A stretch of 64,000 nucleotides of DNA, from contig CAWDGK010000005.1 in NCBI GenBank assembly GCA_963801855.1, positions 186,001-250,000 on the forward strand, read 5' to 3'. The notes under the pieces were generated by a model that saw nothing but the letters and a program-made list of their open reading frames with translations, was not told the DNA's origin and did no database searches. The stretch comes from JACDAN01 sp963801855 (GTDB taxonomy: Bacteria; Actinomycetota; Thermoleophilia; Gaiellales; Gaiellaceae). Positions 9,546-15,813 of this stretch are shown piece after piece. Numbering within the stretch: the first letter of the stretch is position 1; each line of letters begins with the position of its first letter. The translations under genes were made by a program, and so were the position numbers.

Positions 9546-10553
9546 TCAGTCGGTGGAGTACTTGGGCTGAACCTTCTCTCCCCGAATCTGGGCGATGACG
9601 TTGTTCGCCGCGATCGCGGCCTCGCCCATTCCGATCGTGATCAGCGTGATCTTGCCGGGGTAGCCCGCGACGTCACCCGCCGCGTAGACGCCCGGCATGG
9701 ACGTCTCGCACGTCATCGGATCGATCCTGATCTGGCGCTTGCCCTCGAGGTCGAGGCCCCACTCGGCGATCGCCCCGAGGTGCGAGACGAATCCGAGCAA
9801 CGTGATCAGCGCCTGGCAGTCGTACTGCTCCGACTCGCCCGTCGCCGTGTTCTCGATCGTGACCGCCTCGATCGTCCCGTCGCCGTGCACATCTCTCACT
9901 TCATGTGGGGTGAGGATCTGCACTGCACCCTCGCCCTCGAGCCGGCGCGCCTCGTTCAGCGACGTCTCCAGGGCGCGGAACCGGTCGCGGCGGTGCACGA
10001 GGGTGATCGGGAGATCCGCCGTGTCCTGGAGGCCGAGCGTCCAGTCGAGCGCGGAGTCGCCCCCGCCGACGATGACGCACCGCTTCCCCGCGAACTGGGC
10101 CTTCTCCTTGACGACGTAGTGGAGCCCTCGGCCTTGCCACTGGTCGATCCCTTCGACGCCGAGCTTTCGGGGCTCGAATGCTCCGTGGCCGGCGGTGATG
10201 ATCATCGTCCGCGAGCGGTAGCGGTTGCCCTTGTCTGTCGTGAGCACGAGGAGACTCTCCCCGTCCTCCTCGATCCGCTCGAGCGTCTTGGCCTCTTCGC
10301 CGAGCCGGACGTCCGCTCCGTACTGCAGGCCCTGCTCCGCGCACATGTCCACGAGCTTCTGTCCGAGGATCTTCGGAAAACCGGCGACGTCGTAGACGTG
10401 CTTCTCGGGGTAGGTGGCGGCGACCTGGCCGCCGATCTGCTCGAGCGACTCGACGATCCGGACGGTCCCGTCTCTGTGGCCCGCGTAATAGGCAGCGGCG
10501 AGGCCGGAGGGCCCGGCGCCGAGAATCGTGACGTCGACGACGTCGTCGCTCAT
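9546..10553 (-). CDS. ferredoxin--NADP reductase, thioredoxin-reductase-like type
   Basis: A 335-residue two-dinucleotide-binding flavoprotein. The FAD-binding motif GAGPSG is at residues 12-17, the NADPH-binding motif GGGDSA at 163-168, and the C-terminal FAD motif YAAGDVAGYPGK is followed by IGMGEAAIAANN. The CxxC redox pair of true thioredoxin reductases is absent. This is the diagnostic feature of the TrxR-like FNR family, which passes electrons between NADPH and ferredoxin. The ATG at 10553 has no ribosome-binding site and a TAGCAT box 7 bases upstream. Its neighbour is an Fe-S carrier gene, a sensible partner for a ferredoxin pathway. Confidence 0.88.
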   Translation of the reverse strand: MSDDVVDVTILGAGPSGLAAAYYAGHRDGTVRIVESLEQIGGQVAATYPEKHVYDVAGFPKILGQKLVDMCAEQGLQYGADVRLGEEAKTLERIEEDGESLLVLTTDKGNRYRSRTMIITAGHGAFEPRKLGVEGIDQWQGRGLHYVVKEKAQFAGKRCVIVGGGDSALDWTLGLQDTADLPITLVHRRDRFRALETSLNEARRLEGEGAVQILTPHEVRDVHGDGTIEAVTIENTATGESEQYDCQALITLLGFVSHLGAIAEWGLDLEGKRQIRIDPMTCETSMPGVYAAGDVAGYPGKITLITIGMGEAAIAANNVIAQIRGEKVQPKYSTD

Positions 10554-10560
10554 GGATTGG

Positions 10561-10566
10561 ATGCTA
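10561..10566 (-). promoter_or_regulatory. -10 box TAGCAT of the ferredoxin reductase (leaderless start)
   Basis: TAGCAT on the minus strand lies 7 bases before the ATG at 10553, within the 30-bp gap to the upstream Fe-S carrier gene. The reductase may therefore be transcribed separately. Confidence 0.45.
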
Positions 10567-10583
10567 GTGGGCGACTTGGGCGA

Positions 10584-11000
10584 CTAGTGCGAGCAGCCGG
10601 AGCCGCAGCCGCCGCCGGCGTGCGCGTCCACCGCGCCACCCGCCTCGTCCTCGACCTGGAACGAGTGGCCGCAACCGCACCCGGACGTGGCGTTCGGATT
10701 GTTGATCGCGAAGCCGCCCTGCAGGCCGTCGACGAAGTCGACCTCGGTGCCCTGGAGATACGGCGCGCTGAAGGGATCGACGACGACCCGGACGCCGTGC
10801 GCCTCGAGCTCGTGGTCGCCCTCCATGGAGCCGCGGTCGAAGCCGAGCGCGTACTCGAAGCCCGAGCAACCGCCGCCCTGAACCGCGATACGAAGGACCG
10901 AAGCCTCGCCTTCGGGCTCCTCGGCCATCAGATCTCGGATCTTGTCCGCCGCGCGCTCGGTGAGCGAGACGACGGTGAGGGGGCGCTCGGTGATCTCCAT
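10584..11000 (-). CDS. ErpA/IscA-type iron-sulfur cluster carrier with extra Cys/His tail
   Basis: A 138-residue A-type carrier. The three conserved ligands are Cys45 (GGGCSGF), Cys108 and Cys110 (SGCGCGHSF). FAINNPNATSGCGCG is typical of ErpA/IscA. It would accept Fe-S clusters from the assembly machinery and hand them to apo-proteins; the neighbouring complex I operon needs many clusters. Unusually, about 28 residues follow the normal end, finishing GGGCGSGCSH with two more cysteines and a terminal histidine. ErpA and IscA cannot be separated by eye, so no symbol is given. Confidence 0.88.
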   Translation of the reverse strand: MEITERPLTVVSLTERAADKIRDLMAEEPEGEASVLRIAVQGGGCSGFEYALGFDRGSMEGDHELEAHGVRVVVDPFSAPYLQGTEVDFVDGLQGGFAINNPNATSGCGCGHSFQVEDEAGGAVDAHAGGGCGSGCSH

Positions 11001-11110
11001 CTCGAGCCAATCGTAGCAGCGTCACCGGAGCCCGCCGTCCCCCGGCGGGAGGGCTTCCACCGGCACAGTTTGTAACACCTGATTCACGCTTCGTTGAGCG
11101 GTTTCGGCGG

Positions 11111-11141
11111 TTGCTCGTGGCAAGCCGCTGGGGTGTAGACT
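11111..11141 (+). promoter_or_regulatory. candidate promoter of the nuo operon
   Basis: In the 176-bp gap before nuoA, TTGCTC (11111-11116) is followed after 19 bp by TAGACT (11136-11141), preceded by TG. The -10 matches TANNNT boxes elsewhere in the window. The spacing is long, so the -35 is doubtful. A GTAACA sequence at about 11071 recalls the palindrome after nuoN. Confidence 0.4.
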
Positions 11142-11176
11142 CGCGCCCGAGGTGGGGGCCCTGGCGCCGCTCAACG

Positions 11177-11539
11177 ATGGTCGATAACTGGCTGCCCTTC
11201 CTGATCTACGGGCTGTTGGCTCTCGCGATCCCGTCCTCGATGGTCGCGATGTCCTTCCTCTTTGCGACCCGGCCCTCGCACCGGACGCGCACGCGCGCGA
11301 TTCCCTTCGAGTCGGGAGTCTCGATGGGCGCGCCGCGGGAGCAGCGCTTCACCGTCAGCTTCTATCTCACGGCGCTCCTGTTCATCGTCTTCGACATCGA
11401 GATCGTCTTTCTCTATCCGCTCGCGATCGTGCTCGAGCCACTCGGCTGGTTCGGGTTCTGGGAGCTCGCGTTCTTCATCGGGATCCTCGGCGTCGCCTAT
11501 GTCTACATCTGGCGGAAAGGAGCGCTCGATTGGCGGTAG
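11177..11539 (+). CDS. nuoA: NADH-quinone oxidoreductase subunit A
   Basis: A 120-residue membrane subunit of proton-pumping complex I with three predicted helices. Family hallmarks are PFESGVSMGAPREQRFTVSFYLTALLFIVFDIEIVFLYPLA, seen here as RAIPFESGVS, RFTVSFYLTALLF and FDIEIVFLYP. The ATG at 11177 gives the usual N-terminus before the first helix; the in-frame ATG at 11111 would add residues overlapping the predicted promoter. It opens a canonical nuoA-N operon and overlaps nuoB by 10 bases. Confidence 0.93.
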   Translation: MVDNWLPFLIYGLLALAIPSSMVAMSFLFATRPSHRTRTRAIPFESGVSMGAPREQRFTVSFYLTALLFIVFDIEIVFLYPLAIVLEPLGWFGFWELAFFIGILGVAYVYIWRKGALDWR

Positions 11540-12126
11540 AGAAGCCCAGGCCGAAGCGGCTCCGGGATTTCAACATCCACTCCGAGCGGGCGATGATGCC
11601 CAACAAGGACCCGGGAGTCTTCGAGCGGGAGCTCGGCCCCGAGGACCTGCAGGACAAGCTGATGCTGACGACGATCGAGAAGGCAGTCGCGTGGTCGCAG
11701 GGCAACTCGATCTGGCCGGCGACCTTCGGGCTCGCCTGCTGCGCGATCGAGATGATGTCGATCGTCTCCTCGCGCTACGACATCGCGCGCTTCGGCGCAG
11801 AGGTCTTCCGCTCGTCTCCGCGACAGGCCGACCTGCTGATCGTCTCCGGACGGGTCGCGCACAAGATGGCCGCGCCGCTCCGGCAGATCTACGACCAGAT
11901 GCTCGAGCCCAAGTGGGTGATCGCAATGGGGGCCTGCGCGAGCTCCGGCGGGATGTTCAACAACTACACCGTCCTCCAGGGAGTGGACAAGGTCGTCGCC
12001 GTCGACATCCACGTGCCCGGCTGCCCGCCCAGGCCCGAAGCGCTGATGGAGGGCATCGTGCGGCTCCAGGAGAAGATCAAGGCGGGCGTCCCGCCGGCGT
12101 ACGAGATCCGGGGAGTGGCCGAATGA
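11530..12126 (+). CDS. nuoB: NADH-quinone oxidoreductase subunit B (cluster N2)
   Basis: This peripheral-arm subunit carries [4Fe-4S] cluster N2, the last before quinone. The ligands are visible as Cys70-Cys71 (GLACCAIE), Cys136 (GACASSGGMF) and Cys165 (VPGCPPRPE). Length is 198 residues, slightly long at the N-terminus. Translation starts at TTG 11530, 8 bases after AAAGGAG, inside the end of nuoA. The stop overlaps the nuoC ATG. Confidence 0.95.
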   Translation: MAVEKPRPKRLRDFNIHSERAMMPNKDPGVFERELGPEDLQDKLMLTTIEKAVAWSQGNSIWPATFGLACCAIEMMSIVSSRYDIARFGAEVFRSSPRQADLLIVSGRVAHKMAAPLRQIYDQMLEPKWVIAMGACASSGGMFNNYTVLQGVDKVVAVDIHVPGCPPRPEALMEGIVRLQEKIKAGVPPAYEIRGVAE

Positions 12127-12689
12127 CCTATGAGGGAGTCCCCGGCCTCGTGGAGACCCGCGAGGAGCACGGCGAGACCACGCTGGTCGTCGACCCTGCG
12201 CGGATCGTGGAGGCCTGCCGCCATCTCCGCGACGCCGAGGGGTTCAGCTTCCTGTCCGACATCACGCCCACCGACTACCTCGGGTGGGGAAGCCGCGGGG
12301 TCGCGGGCTACTACGGGTCGAGCGAGGGCCGCGACCTGAATGCGCCGTCCGGGGCCGGCGCCTCGGTCGCCTCGCAGGCGTTCTCGCGCGTCCCGCGCAC
12401 GAAGCCGAAGCGGTTCTCGGTCAGCTACCACCTGCTGGCGCTTCGAGAAGGGGCGCCACGGGTGCGCGTGCAGGTCTGGATCGATGACGGCGAGACGCTC
12501 GAGAGCGTCATCTCCGTGTGGCCGACGGCCGACTGGCACGAGCGGGAGGCCTGGGACATGATGGGCATCCGCTTCGAGGGCCATCCCAACCTCCAGAGGA
12601 TCCTGATGGAGGACGACTGGGAGGGGCACCCGCTCCGCAAGGACTATCCGATCGGCGGCGAGCCCGTCCGGTTCTCCGGCGAGGAATAG
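12123..12689 (+). CDS. nuoC: NADH-quinone oxidoreductase subunit C
   Basis: The 188-residue NuoC/30-kDa subunit of the peripheral arm. The signature is HEREAWDMMGIRFEGHPNLQRILM followed by GHPLRKDYP, present as WHEREAWDMMG, FEGHPNLQRIL and GHPLRKDYPIGG. The start overlaps the nuoB stop (ATGA). Between the two beta-strands that normally abut (DITPTDYLGWG and RFSVSYHLLAL) there is a Gly/Ser/Ala-rich insertion of about 35 residues containing GYYGSSEGRDLNAPSG. I believe such insertions occur in related actinobacteria, but I cannot confirm this. A micro-ORF begins 3 bases after the stop. Confidence 0.95.
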   Translation: MTYEGVPGLVETREEHGETTLVVDPARIVEACRHLRDAEGFSFLSDITPTDYLGWGSRGVAGYYGSSEGRDLNAPSGAGASVASQAFSRVPRTKPKRFSVSYHLLALREGAPRVRVQVWIDDGETLESVISVWPTADWHEREAWDMMGIRFEGHPNLQRILMEDDWEGHPLRKDYPIGGEPVRFSGEE

Positions 12690-12690
12690 A

Positions 12691-12746
12691 AGTGCCCCAT
12701 CCAGCAATACATACCGGCTTCTGGCGGCATCACTGGACGGGGCACT
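12691..12746 (+). promoter_or_regulatory. hairpin enclosing micro-ORF 1 and the nuoD ribosome-binding region
   Basis: Bases 12691-12704 pair with 12733-12746 (13 of 14 pairs), leaving a 28-base loop. The stem covers the micro-ORF start codon on one side and the last bases before the nuoD ATG, including GGACGGGG, on the other. The equivalent site before nuoL keeps the pairing with a C-G to G-C swap. Translational coupling or attenuation is inferred. Confidence 0.5.
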
Positions 12747-12748
12747 GA
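12692..12748 (+). CDS. 18-codon micro-ORF before nuoD (His/Trp-rich peptide, copy 1)
   Basis: GTG at 12692 opens an 18-residue ORF, MPHPAIHTGFWRHHWTGH, ending in TGA at 12746-12748. The A of that stop is the first base of the nuoD ATG (TGATG). GAGGA lies 6 bases upstream of the GTG, a good ribosome-binding site at the end of nuoC. A second ORF of the same style, with the shared core AIHxxFWxHHxxxH, sits before nuoL at 20279. Nine of 18 aligned residues are identical, and some differences in the shared core are synonymous (GCA/GCG, CAT/CAC). Known complex I subunits include nothing like it to my knowledge. It could be a tiny accessory peptide or a leader peptide that couples translation to nuoD. 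Confidence 0.6.
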   Translation: MPHPAIHTGFWRHHWTGH

Positions 12749-14016
12749 TGGCCATCGTCGAGCGACCGCGGATCTACGAGGGCACCCGCATCCCGTCTCC
12801 GATCCCGACCGTGCTCCGCACGCCCGAGGACCTGCAGGGAAACGACGACGTGCTCCGCGTCAACTTCGGCCCGAACCACCCGTCCACGCACGGCGTTCTC
12901 CGCCTGATCGTCGACCTCTCCGGCGAGCGGGTCGTCGGGATCGAGGCGGTCATCGGCTATCTCCACACCGGCTTCGAGAAGACGATGGAGCAGAAGACGT
13001 GGTGGAAGGCGATCACGTACCCGGAGCGGATCGACTATGTCGGGTTCCAGAACGACGAGCTCGTCTTCGTCCTCGCGATCGAGAAGCTGCTCGAGCTCGA
13101 GGTGCCCCAGAAGGCGGTGTGGATGCGGATGCTCCTCTGCGAGCTGAACCGGATCCACTCGCATCTCGTCTTCCTCGGGACCGGGGCGCTCGAGCTGGGC
13201 GCGATCTCCATGTTCTGGTACTGCTTCCGCGAGCGCGACCTGATCCTCGACCTCTTCGAGCTGGTCACCGGCGTGCGGATGCACACGCGCTACTTCCAGA
13301 CCGGCGGCCTCGCCGAGGACATCCCCGCCGGCTTCTATCCGGAATGCCGGAAGTTCGTCGAGTGGATGCCCAAGGCGGTCGACGATTACGAGGCGCTGAT
13401 CGGGCGGCAGGAGATCTGGCTCGAACGGACGCAGGGCATCGGCCTCCTCTCGGCCGAAGACGCGATCGCGCTCGGCCAGTCGGGCCCGGTGCTGCGCGCG
13501 TCGGGCGTCGACTGGGATCTCCGGAAGACGGAGCCCTACCTCGCCTACGACGAGGTCGACTTCGACGTGCCCGTCTACCCGAACGGCGACGTCCTCGACC
13601 GCTATCGCGTCCGGATCGACGAGATGCGCCAGTCCGTCCGGATCGTCGCGCAGTGCCTCGACCGGCTCGAAGGGATGGAGGGCGAGCCCTGGATCGCAGA
13701 CGACCGGAAGGTCGTCCTGCCGCCTCGCCACGAGCTCCACACGTCGATGGAGTCGTTGATCCACCACTTCAAGATCGTCACCGAGGGATACCGGGTGCCC
13801 GAGGGCGAGGTCTACGTCGCGATCGAGTCGCCACGCGGCGAGAAGGGGTGCTACGTCGTCTCCGACGGTGGCCCGCGGCCGTGGCGTGTGAAGTTCCGGG
13901 CGCCGTCGTTCGTCGCGCTCGAGGCGACGGCGACGTGCATGAGCGACGCCCTCGTCGCCGACCTGATCGCGATCGTCGGCTCCCTCGACTCGGTCATGGG
14001 AGACACGGACCGATGA
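12748..14016 (+). CDS. nuoD: NADH-quinone oxidoreductase subunit D
   Basis: A 422-residue 49-kDa-type subunit that forms the quinone-binding cavity with NuoB. Hallmarks include FGPNHPSTHGVLRLIVDLSGE, GYLHTGFEKTMEQKTW, ERIDYVGFQND, RMLLCELNRIHSHL and the C-terminal IVGSLDSVMGDTDR; I see each in shortened form (NFGPNHPSTHGVLR, IGYLHTGFEKTME, LNRIHSHLVFLGT, SLDSVMGDTDR). The start codon overlaps the stop of micro-ORF 1 and the stop overlaps nuoE, so translation is probably coupled on both sides. Confidence 0.96.
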   Translation: MAIVERPRIYEGTRIPSPIPTVLRTPEDLQGNDDVLRVNFGPNHPSTHGVLRLIVDLSGERVVGIEAVIGYLHTGFEKTMEQKTWWKAITYPERIDYVGFQNDELVFVLAIEKLLELEVPQKAVWMRMLLCELNRIHSHLVFLGTGALELGAISMFWYCFRERDLILDLFELVTGVRMHTRYFQTGGLAEDIPAGFYPECRKFVEWMPKAVDDYEALIGRQEIWLERTQGIGLLSAEDAIALGQSGPVLRASGVDWDLRKTEPYLAYDEVDFDVPVYPNGDVLDRYRVRIDEMRQSVRIVAQCLDRLEGMEGEPWIADDRKVVLPPRHELHTSMESLIHHFKIVTEGYRVPEGEVYVAIESPRGEKGCYVVSDGGPRPWRVKFRAPSFVALEATATCMSDALVADLIAIVGSLDSVMGDTDR

Positions 14017-14498
14017 CGGCAGCGCAGTTTCAGCAGCGCGTCGACGAGCTGAAGGCTCGGTATCCCGACCCGGACTCGGCCGTCATGGGCGCGCTTCACC
14101 TCGCCCAGGCGAACCACGGTGGCTGGCTTCCTCCGGAGGCGTTGAAGGAGGTCGCGGAGGCGATGGAGATGACGCCGGCCTACGTCCAGTCGGTCGCGTC
14201 CTTCTATGACATGTACAACCTCGCACCCGTCGGGCGGCACATGGTCGAGGTCTGCACGAATCTCTCCTGCGCGCTCGCGGGGGCGCAGGGCGTGGTCGAC
14301 GCCTTCGAGGAACACCTCGGTGTCGCTCCAGGGGAGACGACGGAGGATGGTGCGATCACGTTCCGGCTGATCGAGTGCGCCGGCGGCTGCGGCTATGCGC
14401 CGGTCGTGGTGGTCGACCATCGCTACCGCGAGCCGGTCGGCCCGGACCAGGTGCCGGCGATCGTGGACGAGCTTCGAGGCGGCACGAGCCATGGCTGA
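14013..14498 (+). CDS. nuoE: NADH-quinone oxidoreductase subunit E (2Fe-2S)
   Basis: A 161-residue 24-kDa-type thioredoxin-fold subunit of the NADH dehydrogenase module. The [2Fe-2S] N1a ligands are Cys81 and Cys86 (VCTNLSC), then Cys122 and Cys126 (ECAGGCG). VASFYDMYNLAPVGRH is characteristic. The ATG at 14013 overlaps the nuoD stop (ATGA). The end overlaps nuoF by 8 bases. Confidence 0.95.
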   Translation: MTAAQFQQRVDELKARYPDPDSAVMGALHLAQANHGGWLPPEALKEVAEAMEMTPAYVQSVASFYDMYNLAPVGRHMVEVCTNLSCALAGAQGVVDAFEEHLGVAPGETTEDGAITFRLIECAGGCGYAPVVVVDHRYREPVGPDQVPAIVDELRGGTSHG

Positions 14499-15813
14499 GC
14501 TGACCGTTCTCAGGGACGCAGCGGAGCGCGATCTCACGAAGCTCGACCAGTACCGGGCAACCGGCGGCTACCAGCAGCTCGAGAAGGCGCGCGGCATGGC
14601 GCCCGAGCAGCTCATCGAGACCATCTCCAACGCGAAGCTGCGGGGCCGCGGCGGGGCCGGGTTCGCGATGGGGCGGAAGATGAGCCTCGTCCCGACTCCG
14701 GACAAGCGGTCGGGCCCGGCGTATGTCGTGTCGAACGCGGACGAGTCGGAGCCCGGCGCCTTCAAGGACCGGGAGATCATGCGCCGGACCCCGCACAGGT
14801 TCATCGAGGGCTGCCTGATAGCCGCCCACGGCATCCAGTCGAAGAGCGTCTTCATCTACATCCGCGGGGAGTACCTCACGGAGTACGAAGTTCTGTCGCG
14901 TGCGGTCGAGGAGGCGCGCGCCGCCGGCGTCTTCGGCGACACGGACGTCGTCGTCCACCGCGGAGCGGGCGCCTACATCTGCGGCGAGGAGTCCGCCCTC
15001 CTCGATTCGCTCGAGGGCAAGCGCGGCCAGCCGAGGCCGCGACCGCCGTTCCCGCCGGTCACAGGCCTCTACGCGGGCCCGACGCTCGTCAACAACGTGC
15101 AGACGCTCGCGAGCGTCCCGGCGATCCTCGAGCTGGGAGTCGAGGGCTACACGCGGATCGGAGTGGAAGCGGCGCCGGGCACCGTCGTCTACTCCCTCTC
15201 GGGCAACGTCAACAAGCCCGGGAACTACGAGCTCCCGCTCGGGACGACCCTCCGCGAGCTGATCTTCGAGCACGGCCACGGAGTCGCCGAGGGCCGGGGC
15301 CTGAAGGCGATCATCCCTGGGGGATCGTCCGTGCCGGTCTTCACGCCCGACCAGATGGACGTCGCGCTCGACTTCGACGCAGTGCAGGAGGCAGGCTCGT
15401 TCCTCGGCTCGGCGGCCGTGATCGTCGTGGACGACCGCGCCTGCATGGTGCAGCTCGGCCTCAGGGCGGAAAAGTTCTACATGCACGAGTCCTGCGGCAA
15501 GTGCACCCCCTGCCGCGAGGGGACGCGCTGGCTCGTCCAGCTGCTCGAGCGGATCGAGGATGGCCACGGTACGCAGGGCGACCTCGATCTGCTGCGGAAC
15601 GTCTGTGACCGGATTCTCGGCAAGTCGCTCTGCGCACTCGGAGACTTCGCCGTCTATTGCGTTGCGAGCTATGTGGACAAGTTCTACGACGAGTTCCAGC
15701 GCCACATCGACGAGGGCGGCTGCCCGTTCGGCGGCGAGTCCTCGATCGAGGGGATCGTCGCGCCGAGCGACATGCACACCCACTCGCCGATGGCCTCGCC
15801 GGTGCCGGCATGA
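14491..15813 (+). CDS. nuoF: NADH-quinone oxidoreductase subunit F (FMN, NADH binding)
   Basis: A 440-residue 51-kDa-type subunit that oxidises NADH via FMN and cluster N3. The NADH/FMN site is LRGRGGAGFAMGRKM near residues 50-63, with NADESEPGAFKDREIM and GAGAYICGEESALLDSLEG downstream. Cluster N3 ligands are Cys335, Cys338 and Cys341 (SCGKCTPCREGT) plus Cys381 (SLCALG). The start codon lies 8 bases inside nuoE and the stop overlaps nuoG by ATGA. Confidence 0.96.
   Translation: MAELTVLRDAAERDLTKLDQYRATGGYQQLEKARGMAPEQLIETISNAKLRGRGGAGFAMGRKMSLVPTPDKRSGPAYVVSNADESEPGAFKDREIMRRTPHRFIEGCLIAAHGIQSKSVFIYIRGEYLTEYEVLSRAVEEARAAGVFGDTDVVVHRGAGAYICGEESALLDSLEGKRGQPRPRPPFPPVTGLYAGPTLVNNVQTLASVPAILELGVEGYTRIGVEAAPGTVVYSLSGNVNKPGNYELPLGTTLRELIFEHGHGVAEGRGLKAIIPGGSSVPVFTPDQMDVALDFDAVQEAGSFLGSAAVIVVDDRACMVQLGLRAEKFYMHESCGKCTPCREGTRWLVQLLERIEDGHGTQGDLDLLRNVCDRILGKSLCALGDFAVYCVASYVDKFYDEFQRHIDEGGCPFGGESSIEGIVAPSDMHTHSPMASPVPA

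Noticed and set aside
11111..11176. Longer NuoA from ATG 11111
   Set aside because: Would translate through the predicted promoter and add 22 residues not seen in NuoA proteins.
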